Shown one piece after another: positions 36,137 to 44,300 of a stretch of 64,000 bases of DNA (its first letter is position 1; each line of letters starts with the position of its first letter). Source of the stretch: Shimia sp039969785 (GTDB lineage Bacteria > Pseudomonadota > Alphaproteobacteria > Rhodobacterales > Rhodobacteraceae); NCBI RefSeq assembly GCF_039969785.1, contig NZ_JBDVNC010000016.1, forward strand, positions 241,623-305,622. The letters are read 5' to 3'. The notes beneath the pieces were generated by a model, which ran no database searches, was not told where the DNA came from, and worked only from the letters and a program-made list of their open reading frames with translations. Both the position numbers and the translations under genes were made by a program.

Positions 36137-37015
36137 ATGGAACAACCCGTTATTGGCTTCGTAGGCCTCGGCCTCATGGGCGGCAATATGGTCGAATGCC
36201 TGCAAAAAAATGGGTTTGAACCCGTTGTCATGGATCTGAACAAAGACGTCGTTGCGTCTGTCGTCAGTCGGGGTGCGAGCGAAGCGACCTCTGGTAAAGA
36301 CCTCGCATCACAATGCGACATAATCATGCTGTGCCTGACGACTTCAGACGTGGTCGAAGGCTTGGTTTACGGGGATAATGGCATTCTCGCAGGGATCAAA
36401 AACGGTGCTGTGGTTATTGATTTTGGGACGTCCATTCCGGCCTCAACACGAAAAATTGGCGCCGATCTTGCTGCCAAAGGCGCTGGCATGATTGACGCGC
36501 CACTTGGTCGGACACCTGCTCACGCAAAAGACGGTCTGCTCAACATCATGGCCGCTGGCGACAAAGACACCTTTGACAAGGTAACGCCCGTTCTGAACAT
36601 CCTGGGTGAAAACGTTTTTTACCTCGGAGATCTAGGTGCTGGCCACACAACAAAACTGATCAATAACTTTATGGGCATGACAACCGTTAGCGCCATGAGC
36701 CAGGCATTTGCAGTCGCTGAACGCGCCGGTGTCGATCGTCAGCAACTTTACGACATCATGTCGACAGGCCCGTCGAATTCGCCCTTCATGGGATTCTGCA
36801 AAAACTACGCGGTCGACGGTGTAAGCGATTTGGGCTTTTCCCTTGCAAACGCCAACAAAGACCTCGGCTATTTTCTCAAAATGCTCGAAGATCTGGGAAC
36901 GAAATCGGTGATTGGCGAAGGCACGTCACTCAACCTTCAGGCAGCCGTAGACACAGGAAATGGTCAGGGTAATGTCCCAGAAATTTTCGACTACTTCGTT
37001 GAATTAAAAAATTAA
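36137..37015 (+). CDS. Beta-hydroxyacid dehydrogenase family, candidate second DEH reductase (DehR-like)
   Basis: 292 residues of the 3-hydroxyisobutyrate/2-hydroxy-3-oxopropionate reductase family. Rossmann motif GFVGLGLMGGNM (7-18), DAPLGRTPAHAKDG substrate loop at about 120-133, and catalytic K173 in GHTTKLINNFMG. The DEH reductase of Vibrio splendidus belongs to this family. With operator sites shared by the uronate genes, DEH or another uronate-derived aldehyde is a likely substrate; tartronate semialdehyde reductase is the alternative. Confidence 0.8.
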   Translation: MEQPVIGFVGLGLMGGNMVECLQKNGFEPVVMDLNKDVVASVVSRGASEATSGKDLASQCDIIMLCLTTSDVVEGLVYGDNGILAGIKNGAVVIDFGTSIPASTRKIGADLAAKGAGMIDAPLGRTPAHAKDGLLNIMAAGDKDTFDKVTPVLNILGENVFYLGDLGAGHTTKLINNFMGMTTVSAMSQAFAVAERAGVDRQQLYDIMSTGPSNSPFMGFCKNYAVDGVSDLGFSLANANKDLGYFLKMLEDLGTKSVIGEGTSLNLQAAVDTGNGQGNVPEIFDYFVELKN

Positions 37016-37050
37016 AACCCGCACGGCGTGACCGACAATCTTTGCTTTGG

Positions 37051-37470
37051 TCACGCCGCGCTGTACGCTTGCATACCTGCTTCGGCGACAGCCAGATCCT
37101 GCGCGGGTGTGCCGGAACTTACACCGATTGCACCGATGACTTCGCCCTCAGAAACAACTGGCAAACCGCCCGCAATCACAACAATCCGCCCGCCAATCGT
37201 AGAAGTAAGACCAAAAACCGGATTTCCTGGCATGCTAGGCTCAGCAAGGTCGTGTGTCGGCTTGCGCGTACCGGAGGCTGTATAACTTTTATCAATCGCC
37301 AAAGTGATGCTAGGAATCTTGGCACCATCCATCCGCAAGAACGCCAACAAATTGCAGCTTTCGTCGGTGATGGCGATACACATGGGTACGCCGATTTCTT
37401 CGGCTTTCGCCCGAGCGCCATTAATCATTCGGTCAGCATCGGCGCTGTCGAGGCGGCAGAGAGTAAGCAT
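37051..37470 (-). CDS. GlcG/HbpS-family protein (DUF336)
   Basis: 139 residues from ATG 37470 (MLTLCRLDSADADRMI). GVPMCIAITDESCNLLAFLRMDGA and the Gly-rich FGLTSTIGGRIVVIAGGLPVV segment define the fold, related to GlcG and heme-binding HbpS. Biochemical role generally unclear; members accompany catabolic operons. Divergent from a peroxiredoxin-like gene with a CTAG operator in between, so it appears to be part of the uronate regulon. Confidence 0.82.
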   Translation of the reverse strand: MLTLCRLDSADADRMINGARAKAEEIGVPMCIAITDESCNLLAFLRMDGAKIPSITLAIDKSYTASGTRKPTHDLAEPSMPGNPVFGLTSTIGGRIVVIAGGLPVVSEGEVIGAIGVSSGTPAQDLAVAEAGMQAYSAA

Positions 37471-37553
37471 CGGATCTTTCCTGATTTTATAAGCTGCAAT
37501 GAAATGAAAATGCAAAAATGGCCGCAGCAGCAACAATTTGCGCTAGATATAAG

Positions 37554-37567
37554 GCTAGTATCCTAGT
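37554..37567. promoter_or_regulatory. CTAG-type operator between GlcG-like and peroxiredoxin-like genes
   Basis: GCTAGTATCCTAGT matches the shared 14-mer at 12 of 14 positions. A further half-site-like CTAGTAGGATAG overlaps it on the right. It lies 84 bases from the leftward start and 60 from the rightward start, so it can serve both. Confidence 0.65.
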
Positions 37568-37626
37568 AGGATAGATAAAGACTGTCACTAACCTTTTGTC
37601 AATGCCGCCGCGCACTGGAGCTCGAA

Positions 37627-38145
37627 ATGCCGACACCCAAACCGATCCCCGGAAGCATCCTGCCATCTTTGACGTTTCCAAGCGTAAACGGAGACGAGAT
37701 CACCGTTGGAGGTCAGAAAGAAAACTGGACCCTTCTTGTCGTTTATCGCGGCAAGCATTGCCCACGGTGCAAAAAATACCTAAACATCCTCAACGAAATG
37801 CGGACGGATTGGACCGAGGCCGGTTTTGACATCGCCGTGGTCTCAGCGGATTCGCTCGAAAGGGCACAGGCAGACCTGGCCGAATTCGACTGGGGGTTCG
37901 ATTTGGGCTATGGCCTTAGCGAAGACCAGATGGCGACACTCGGTGTTTATGTGACTGAGCCCTTGTCGCCAGAAGAGGCTGAAGGCCGCTTTGCCGAGCC
38001 CGGAATTTTCGTATTGCGCGGAGATTCGAGCCTGATTGTTGCGGCGATTTCAAATGGACCAGCGGCCCGGCCCGAGCTTGCGGAATTGCTTGATGGTATG
38101 ATTTTTAACAAGAAAAACGACCGCCCGCATCGCGGAACTGTCTAA
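37627..38145 (+). CDS. Peroxiredoxin-like/thioredoxin-fold protein (AhpC/TSA family)
   Basis: 172 residues. A thioredoxin fold with YRGKHCPRCKKYL, a CxxC-type CPRC motif at about 45-48 (in place of the TxxC peroxidatic motif), and later AEPGIFVLRGDSSLIVAAISNGP. It may be a thiol reductase or peroxide-linked protein. Its promoter carries a uronate-type operator, which is unusual for a redox protein. Start ATG 37627 follows GGAGCTCGAA. Confidence 0.78.
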   Translation: MPTPKPIPGSILPSLTFPSVNGDEITVGGQKENWTLLVVYRGKHCPRCKKYLNILNEMRTDWTEAGFDIAVVSADSLERAQADLAEFDWGFDLGYGLSEDQMATLGVYVTEPLSPEEAEGRFAEPGIFVLRGDSSLIVAAISNGPAARPELAELLDGMIFNKKNDRPHRGTV

Positions 38146-38193
38146 CCTGATCCCGTGCGACGAACGTGGTCACAATTGAGTTATCAGGATTTA

Positions 38194-38231
38194 TTGACTT
38201 TAAGATTTTCCTACAATACTAGTATACCTGT
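38194..38231 (+). promoter_or_regulatory. Promoter and CTAG-type operator of the TRAP transporter operon
   Basis: TTGACT (38194-38199), a 17-base spacer, and TACTAG (38217-38222) form a plausible sigma-70 promoter. ACTAGTATACCTGT (38218-38231, 12 of 14 matches to the shared operator) overlaps the -10, so a bound regulator would block polymerase. The gene start is 70 bases further on. Confidence 0.6.
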
Positions 38232-38300
38232 TAGGGCGTCTACCTGATTCATCTTACTTCAGGCAGGCAAACGATCCATAAATGTATCTGGGAGGATAAC

Positions 38301-39284
38301 ATGACCAAAAGTTTCACACTTCGCAGCGCGCTGTTTGGCAGCTGTCTGGCACTTGCTGCTACATCTGCTACAGCCGGTGAACTTCGCGGCTGGAACATCC
38401 ACGTCGAAGATTACCCTGTTTCCATTGCAATGGAATCTTTCGCTGCTGAAGTTGCAGAGCGTACAAATGGCGAAGTAACAGCCAAAACTTTCCACAACGG
38501 TGTACTAGGCAGCCAGCCTGACGCCATCGAGCAACTGCGCCTTGGCGTCATCGACTTTGGTGAATTCAGCCTCGGCCCGTTTGGGACTTCTGTTCCTGAA
38601 GCGAACGTTGTTTCCCTGCCATTTATTTTCCCAAGCATCCCAGCGATGTACGAAATGATGGACGGTGAAGTTGGTGAAGCAATTTCTGTAGGTATGCGCG
38701 CTCGTGGCGTTGAACCTCTCGGATGGTACGATGCTGGCGCACGTTCGTTCTACAACTCTGTACGCCCAATCAACACACCGGCTGACGTTGAAGGTCTGAA
38801 AATTCGCGTGATGAGCAATGATCTGTTTGTTCAGATGGTTGAATCCATGGACGGTAACGCCACGCCAATGGCATTCGCCGAGGTGTACCAGTCGATCCAG
38901 ACGGGTGTTGTGGACGGTGCGGAAAACAACCCACCATCTTACGAATCCACGTCGCACTACGAAGTTGCGTCCTACTACTCACTGACCGAGCACCTGATTA
39001 TTCCTGAGTGCCTGTGCATGTCCAAAAAGTCTTGGGACAAGCTGACACCTGACCAACAGAAAATCGTTAAGGAAGCTGGTCGCGCAAGCGCCAACTTGCA
39101 GCGTGAACTATGGCAGGCCCGTGAGGCGGCTTCGATGGAGATCGTTCAGGCAGGCGGTACTGTTGTAAACACTATCGCTGACAAAGGTCCTTTCCAGGAT
39201 GCTATGGCACCCGTGTACGAAGGTTTCTTGAAGGCCAATCCTGACCTCGCTGATCTCGTCAACATGATCCGCGACGCAGGCTAA
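38301..39284 (+). CDS. TRAP transporter solute-binding protein (DctP family)
   Basis: 327 residues with a signal peptide to about ATA-GE (residue 26). DctP features: SQPDAIEQLRLGVIDFGEFSLGPFG, GLKIRVMSNDLFVQMVESMDGNATPMAFAEVYQSIQTGVVDGAENNP (read in parts), where the Arg of GLKIRV binds the carboxylate of the ligand. Context (uronate enzymes and operator) suggests glucuronate or galacturonate uptake. Lower GC at third codon positions than neighbours hints at high expression. Confidence 0.92.
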   Translation: MTKSFTLRSALFGSCLALAATSATAGELRGWNIHVEDYPVSIAMESFAAEVAERTNGEVTAKTFHNGVLGSQPDAIEQLRLGVIDFGEFSLGPFGTSVPEANVVSLPFIFPSIPAMYEMMDGEVGEAISVGMRARGVEPLGWYDAGARSFYNSVRPINTPADVEGLKIRVMSNDLFVQMVESMDGNATPMAFAEVYQSIQTGVVDGAENNPPSYESTSHYEVASYYSLTEHLIIPECLCMSKKSWDKLTPDQQKIVKEAGRASANLQRELWQAREAASMEIVQAGGTVVNTIADKGPFQDAMAPVYEGFLKANPDLADLVNMIRDAG

Positions 39285-39300
39285 TCCTTCAAACTCCCGG

Positions 39301-39336
39301 CGGCCCATGACCCATAAAAGGGCATGGGCCGTTTTT
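39301..39336 (+). terminator. Rho-independent terminator/attenuator between dctP and dctQ
   Basis: Perfect nine-base stem CGGCCCATG (39301-39309) with CATGGGCCG (39323-39331), followed at once by TTTTT. It would end most transcripts after the binding-protein gene and keep the permeases at lower level. Confidence 0.75.
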
Positions 39337-39368
39337 CCAATATCACTCCATAATTTTTTGAGGCGACA

Positions 39369-39899
39369 ATGAGCGGACGCAAAACCCTGCTTGATCGGTG
39401 CGAAACTCTCCTCGCTGGCGTTCAATGGCTCAGTATATTCACAGCCTCGATGGCCCTAGTTATTCTGGTCGTTACGTTCGGATGGCTGGTGTTCGGCCGC
39501 TACGTTTTAAACATAACACCAACATGGGTCGAACAACTCGCCCTGATGCTCGTTTGTTATATCGCGTTCTTGGGTGCAGCAGCCGGCGTGCGCGACGATA
39601 CACATCTTGGGGTCACACTGTTTCGAGATATGCTGCCCCTTCCAATTCAAAAGATCATTATCGTGGTGATCGATTTCGTTCTGGCGGCCTTTGGCGTGAT
39701 CATGCTCCTCGCCGGGATCGAATTGATGAAATTCGGCTGGGATTCGCTTCTGCCCATGCTTGAAATCCCCGAAAGCTTCCGAACTCTTGCAATCACTTTG
39801 TGCGGCGGACTGATCGTCCTGCACGCGGGGTCACGCGGATTGATCCGTATACTGACCTTCCGCACCTGGAACCCTACCCATTCAGCACAGGAGTCCTAA
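39369..39899 (+). CDS. TRAP transporter small permease (DctQ family)
   Basis: 176 residues with four membrane segments; the helix-2 region FGRYVLNITPTWVEQLALMLVCYIAFLGAAAGVRDD (read in parts) is typical of DctQ. It precedes the large permease by one base. Forms the membrane unit of the uronate-regulated TRAP system. Confidence 0.9.
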   Translation: MSGRKTLLDRCETLLAGVQWLSIFTASMALVILVVTFGWLVFGRYVLNITPTWVEQLALMLVCYIAFLGAAAGVRDDTHLGVTLFRDMLPLPIQKIIIVVIDFVLAAFGVIMLLAGIELMKFGWDSLLPMLEIPESFRTLAITLCGGLIVLHAGSRGLIRILTFRTWNPTHSAQES

Positions 39900-39900
39900 G

Positions 39901-41178
39901 ATGGGCCTGACTATTCTATTGCTTGTCTTTGGCGTGGGTGTGGTAATCGGGATGCCGGTTGCCTTCGCCATGGGCATCGCTGCCGCCTCTGCCTTCTGGT
40001 ACGAAGGCTTTCCGATGCTGATCACCTTCCAGCGGGCCACTGCCGGGGTATCTGTCTTCTCACTTCTTGCCATTCCCTTCTTTGTTCTGGCCGGGGAAAT
40101 CATGCTGCACGGCGGAATTGCTGTGCGACTTGTAAAACTGGCCTCGGCGCTTGTCGGGCACCTCAAGGGTGGTCTTGCCACGGTCAACATCTTCTCGTCT
40201 ATGTTGTTTGGCGGCATTTCCGGCTCAGCCGTGGCCGACATCTCAGCGCTTGGGTCAATCCTAGTACCAGTGATGAAAGAACGCGGGTATCGCCCTGATT
40301 TCGCGGTGAATGTTACTGTGACATCCTCCATTGCCGGTATCGTCATTCCACCAAGCCACAACATGATTATCTTTGCAGTGGCCGCAGGTGGCGGCATCTC
40401 AGTGTCTGGCCTGTTCCTTGCGGGTGTGATCCCCGGCATGATCATGTGCTTCAGCCTTGCGATTGCGGCCTATGTTCTGTCTGTCAAACATAACTACCCA
40501 GCCGAACCGTTCCCCGGCTGGGCCGAAGTGGGCCGCGCGGCTGGCGACGCAATTCCGGGCTTCTTCACCGCCGTGATCATTGTTGGCGGCACGCTGTCCG
40601 GTATTTTTACGGTCACAGAGTCCGGCGCGTTTGGAGCCATCTATGCCATCTTGCTGACGACGTTCTTTTATCGCAGCCTGACTTGGAAATCCTTTATCAC
40701 AGCATTGACAGGCACCGTGCGCACCACAGCGATGGTGATGATCCTGATCGCCTTTGCCAGCTCTTTTGCGTACCTGTTGGCGCTCTACCAGGTACCTGAA
40801 CGCCTGAGCAACGCGCTGGTGCTGGTCTCAGACAACCCGATCATCATCCTGCTCATGATCAACGTGATCTTGCTGATCCTTGGCATGATCATGGATATGG
40901 CCGCGCTGATCCTGATCTGTACGCCGATCTTCCTGCCAATCGCCAAAGGTCTGGGCATGGACCCAACCCAGTTCGGCATCATGATGCTCATGAACCTCGG
41001 CATCGGCTTGTGTACCCCACCTGTCGGAACCTGCCTGTTCGTCGGTTGCGCTGTGGGTAAGATCAAGATCGAAGACGCGTTGAAATCGATCTGGCCCTTC
41101 TATCTGGCCATCCTCGGTGCGTTGATCCTTGTGACTTACGTACCTGCGGTTTCGCTCTGGCTGCCGTCACTGTTCTAA
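39901..41178 (+). CDS. TRAP transporter large permease (DctM family)
   Basis: 425 residues with about twelve membrane segments. SLLAIPFFVLAGEIMLHGGI, FGGISGSAVADISALGSI and ITPPVGTCLF-type stretch LCTPPVGTCLFVGCAVGK are DctM hallmarks. It is the sodium-coupled channel of the TRAP importer. Ends before a strong hairpin and is convergent with uxuB. Confidence 0.92.
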   Translation: MGLTILLLVFGVGVVIGMPVAFAMGIAAASAFWYEGFPMLITFQRATAGVSVFSLLAIPFFVLAGEIMLHGGIAVRLVKLASALVGHLKGGLATVNIFSSMLFGGISGSAVADISALGSILVPVMKERGYRPDFAVNVTVTSSIAGIVIPPSHNMIIFAVAAGGGISVSGLFLAGVIPGMIMCFSLAIAAYVLSVKHNYPAEPFPGWAEVGRAAGDAIPGFFTAVIIVGGTLSGIFTVTESGAFGAIYAILLTTFFYRSLTWKSFITALTGTVRTTAMVMILIAFASSFAYLLALYQVPERLSNALVLVSDNPIIILLMINVILLILGMIMDMAALILICTPIFLPIAKGLGMDPTQFGIMMLMNLGIGLCTPPVGTCLFVGCAVGKIKIEDALKSIWPFYLAILGALILVTYVPAVSLWLPSLF

Positions 41179-41188
41179 AAATTTGTGG

Positions 41189-41212
41189 GGCGGGCTGTGC
41201 ATACAGTCCGCC
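41189..41212. terminator. Bidirectional terminator between dctM and uxuB
   Basis: GGCGGGCTGT (41189-41198) and ACAGTCCGCC (41203-41212) pair over ten bases with one G-T type mismatch and a four-base loop. On the minus strand CACAAATTTTTAG follows, so termination is stronger for the leftward uxuB transcript; the plus side has only a weak T content. Confidence 0.65.
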
Positions 41213-41291
41213 TCAAAACTTTCAATTATCACATTTTCAAGTCAGTTTAGCGGGCTTTCACAGCCTCGCAAGCGCCGGATAAAGAGCGCGG

Positions 41292-42749
41292 CTAAGCAGT
41301 CGTCATTTCCTTTACCGCAGCTTTCGCGCCCATTTCGACCAGATCGACATAGGCTTGCGTAACCAAAGTGCGAAAACGCGCATTTTCTGTCAGAGTTCCG
41401 GAAAAGACATTATCGAACTCCAGCAAGGCCGCGACCTTGGCTGCATTTGTTTGGGCATTATCGCTAGCCTTATGTAGCGCAGCCGCCAGAGGGTCCCGCA
41501 CGTCAATCGGTTGACCACTTTCATCCTGCCCGCCAACATACCGCATCCACCCCGCGACGGCGAGGATCAGCCCTTTTGGGTCCCGCCCTATCTTCAGATT
41601 GTCAGCAATCGTGCCAAGCAAACGCTGTGGCAGCTTCTGGCTTCCATCCATGGCGATTTGCCAGGTCATGTGCTGGATCGACGGGTTCCGGTAGCGTTCT
41701 AGCAAAGACGCGCAATAGGCAGGCAAATCTTCACCATCCGGCTGCTCCAGCGTTGGTGTGATCTCTTCTCGCCAAAGCATCTCGCACAAAGCGGCAAAAT
41801 CGGGATTGGCAACCGTGTCTGCGATTGTTCCATACCCAGCCAGATAACCCAAATAGGCCAGCGTTGAATGCGTTCCATTCAAGCACCGCAATTTCATCAT
41901 CTCATGCGCTTCAACTGAGGTCACAAACTGTGCGCCGGCGCTCTCCCATGCGGGACGGCCATCCGCAAAATCATCCTCGATCACCCACTGGCGAAACCCT
42001 TCGTGAAAAACGCAAGCCGGGTCGTGATATCCCGCTATTTCTGCAAGCGTTTCAATATTGTCCTGCGTTGTCGCCGGAGTGATCCGATCCACCATCGTTG
42101 CCGGAAACGAAACCGCGCTCTCAATCCAGTCCGCCAGGGCGCCGTCACGTTGACGTGCAAATTCCAAGACAATCGCCCGTGCCAAGGATCCATTTGACGG
42201 AAGATTGTCACACGACAAGACCGTAAACCCCGCGCACCCGGATTTGCGGCGCGCATCCAGCGCTGAGACGATAAATCCAATGGCCGAACGCGGCTGCTCA
42301 GGATGCAATAAATCATGCGCAATATCCGAATGGCCAAGGTCCAGCGCACCAGACGAAGGCAGGGTGCAATACCCTTTCTCGGTGATTGTCAGCGAAACAA
42401 TTTTGACCTTCGGATCAGCCATTGTGGCAATGACCTCACCCGGATCTTCGGGGGCAACAAGCGTGCGGGCAATCGATCCGATCACACACGGCTGCAGCCC
42501 CTCGGGGGCCAGCGTCACAGACGTGAATACCCCGCCCTGCGGTTCCAATTGTGTGCGGGCGGCAGGGCTTCGCAAACTGACGGCAGCGATACCCCAGTCT
42601 CCGCCCTCAAGTTGCATTGCCTCGTCGGTATAGACCGCATTGAAAGCCCGAAAGAACGCTCCGGGCCCAAGATGCACAATCCCGATATTGGGTTCCGGCC
42701 CCTCTCGGTTCAACCGCGGACTATCTGGCAAGCCAACCCCCATCAACAT
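41292..42749 (-). CDS. uxuB: D-fructuronate reductase (mannitol dehydrogenase family)
   Basis: 485 residues. NIGIVHLGPGAFFRAFNAVY is the Rossmann opening of long-chain polyol dehydrogenases; the catalytic motif KxxxxNxxH is seen in MKLRCLNGTHSTLAY. It reduces D-fructuronate to D-mannonate, the substrate of ManD. It overlaps the kduD end by 29 bases (or 23 if the second ATG at 42743 is used) and is last in a KduI-KduD-UxaC operon. A mannitol or arabinitol specificity is possible but less likely here. Confidence 0.9.
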   Translation of the reverse strand: MLMGVGLPDSPRLNREGPEPNIGIVHLGPGAFFRAFNAVYTDEAMQLEGGDWGIAAVSLRSPAARTQLEPQGGVFTSVTLAPEGLQPCVIGSIARTLVAPEDPGEVIATMADPKVKIVSLTITEKGYCTLPSSGALDLGHSDIAHDLLHPEQPRSAIGFIVSALDARRKSGCAGFTVLSCDNLPSNGSLARAIVLEFARQRDGALADWIESAVSFPATMVDRITPATTQDNIETLAEIAGYHDPACVFHEGFRQWVIEDDFADGRPAWESAGAQFVTSVEAHEMMKLRCLNGTHSTLAYLGYLAGYGTIADTVANPDFAALCEMLWREEITPTLEQPDGEDLPAYCASLLERYRNPSIQHMTWQIAMDGSQKLPQRLLGTIADNLKIGRDPKGLILAVAGWMRYVGGQDESGQPIDVRDPLAAALHKASDNAQTNAAKVAALLEFDNVFSGTLTENARFRTLVTQAYVDLVEMGAKAAVKEMTTA

Positions 42750-43467
42750 TCAGAACGGCCCCCGTGATATAACCCGAGGCAGGTGCACACAGAAACGTCA
42801 CGGCCCCGGCAATATCCCTGGGGTCTCCCCATCGACCGGCTGGAATGCGTGACAGAATTTCCGCGTTACGCTGCGAATCCTCGCGCAGCGCGGTTGTGTT
42901 ATTTGTGGCAATATATCCCGGCGCAACCGCGTTCACATTGATATCGTGCCCGGACCATTCATTGGCAAAAAGCTTGGTCAATCCGGCAACGCCGTGCTTT
43001 GAAGCGGTATAGGCTGGCACACGGATCCCGCCCTGAAACGACAACAACGACGCAATGTTCACGATGCGCCCGCCAGCGTCTCGCGCAATTGCTGCACGGG
43101 CGAATGCCTGACACAACACAAACACAGCCTTAAGGTTGACGTCCATCACGTCGTCCCAATCGGCTTCGGTATAATCAACGCTGTCAGCGCGCCGAATTAT
43201 ACCCGCGTTGTTCACAAGAATGTCGAGATCGCCAAGTGTGTCCAGAACCTCTTTCCCTTTTGTGGGATTTGAAAGGTCCATCGCACAGACCTCGCCGTGC
43301 CCCCCCTGTTCTTTGATCAAGCCAAGTGTCTCTGCACAAGACGACCGGCCGGCCGCAATCACAAATGCACCCGCGCCTGCCAGGGCCACCGCAATCGCCT
43401 GGCCTATCCCCGTATTTGCCCCGGTGACCAAAGCCCGTCGTCCATCTAATCGAAAAGGATCGCTCAT
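42721..43467 (-). CDS. kduD: 2-dehydro-3-deoxy-D-gluconate 5-dehydrogenase (KduD)
   Basis: 248 residues. TGANTGIGQA cofactor loop, NNAGIIRRADSVDYTEADWDDVMDVNLKAVFVLCQAFAR (read in parts) and AYTASKHGVAGLTK active site are nearly diagnostic of KduD. It reduces 2,5-diketo-3-deoxygluconate to KDG. ATG 43467 overlaps the kduI stop by four bases; the open frame above that start is antisense-like within kduI. Confidence 0.92.
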   Translation of the reverse strand: MSDPFRLDGRRALVTGANTGIGQAIAVALAGAGAFVIAAGRSSCAETLGLIKEQGGHGEVCAMDLSNPTKGKEVLDTLGDLDILVNNAGIIRRADSVDYTEADWDDVMDVNLKAVFVLCQAFARAAIARDAGGRIVNIASLLSFQGGIRVPAYTASKHGVAGLTKLFANEWSGHDINVNAVAPGYIATNNTTALREDSQRNAEILSRIPAGRWGDPRDIAGAVTFLCAPASGYITGAVLNVDGGWLAR

Positions 43468-44285
43468 CGCAGGTCCTCCATCGCCACCATATCCATGTCG
43501 GTAAAGTCGACATTGTCGCCAGCCATTGCCCAACAGAACGAATAAGACGACGTGCCAGCCCCACAATGTATCGACCAGGGCGGCGAAATAACCGCTTCCT
43601 CGTTGGCCATCACGATATGGCGTGTCTCATCCGGTGTCCCCATGAAATGGAACACCCGCTGATCTTCGGGGACATTAAAATACAAATACGCCTCCATGCG
43701 GCGGTCATGCACATGCGCAGGCATCGTGTTCCAAACAGACCCTTGCGCGAATTGCGTGTACCCCATCAACAACTGACAGCTGTCGCAAACGTCCGGATGC
43801 AAAAGCTGGATAATAACCCGCTCGTTCGCCGTCTCAGGCGCGCCAAGTTCAACCCGACGGGCATCTGACAATTTGATCAGCGTTGTCGGACACCTGCGAT
43901 GCGCGGGTGCCGATAACAGATAGAAACGACCGCTCTCAAACGTCACAGGCCCTGCGCCCATCCCGATATACAACACCTCACCATTTCCAATTTGGTGCGT
44001 TTCGCCATCAACCTTGATTACCCCGGCCTCGCCCAGGTTCAGCGCCGCCATCTCGCGTCGCTCAAGAAAACTCGACGTGCCCGTTTCCGCCACATGATCC
44101 AGCAAAAGCGGACCATTTTCCGGAACCGCCGAGCCCAAAATCAAACGGTCATAATGAGAATAAATTAACCGGATTTCATTGTCGGCAAACAAATCACCCA
44201 CGTGGAAATGCTCACGCAACTTTTCGGTGTCGAATTTTTTTACCGTTGCAGGATCTATTGCGTATCGGGTTTGTGTCTTGGTCAT
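43464..44285 (-). CDS. kduI: 5-dehydro-4-deoxy-D-glucuronate isomerase (KduI)
   Basis: 273 residues. Bicupin with the zinc site in NTMPAHVHDRRMEAYLYF (HxH...E) and a late His in SPPWSIHCGAG. It isomerises DKI (5-keto-4-deoxyuronate) to 2,5-diketo-3-deoxygluconate for KduD. Together the pair gives a second way from unsaturated uronates to KDG beside the DEH reductases. Confidence 0.93.
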   Translation of the reverse strand: MTKTQTRYAIDPATVKKFDTEKLREHFHVGDLFADNEIRLIYSHYDRLILGSAVPENGPLLLDHVAETGTSSFLERREMAALNLGEAGVIKVDGETHQIGNGEVLYIGMGAGPVTFESGRFYLLSAPAHRRCPTTLIKLSDARRVELGAPETANERVIIQLLHPDVCDSCQLLMGYTQFAQGSVWNTMPAHVHDRRMEAYLYFNVPEDQRVFHFMGTPDETRHIVMANEEAVISPPWSIHCGAGTSSYSFCWAMAGDNVDFTDMDMVAMEDLR

Positions 44286-44300
44286 AGTGTTGCTTTCAAA

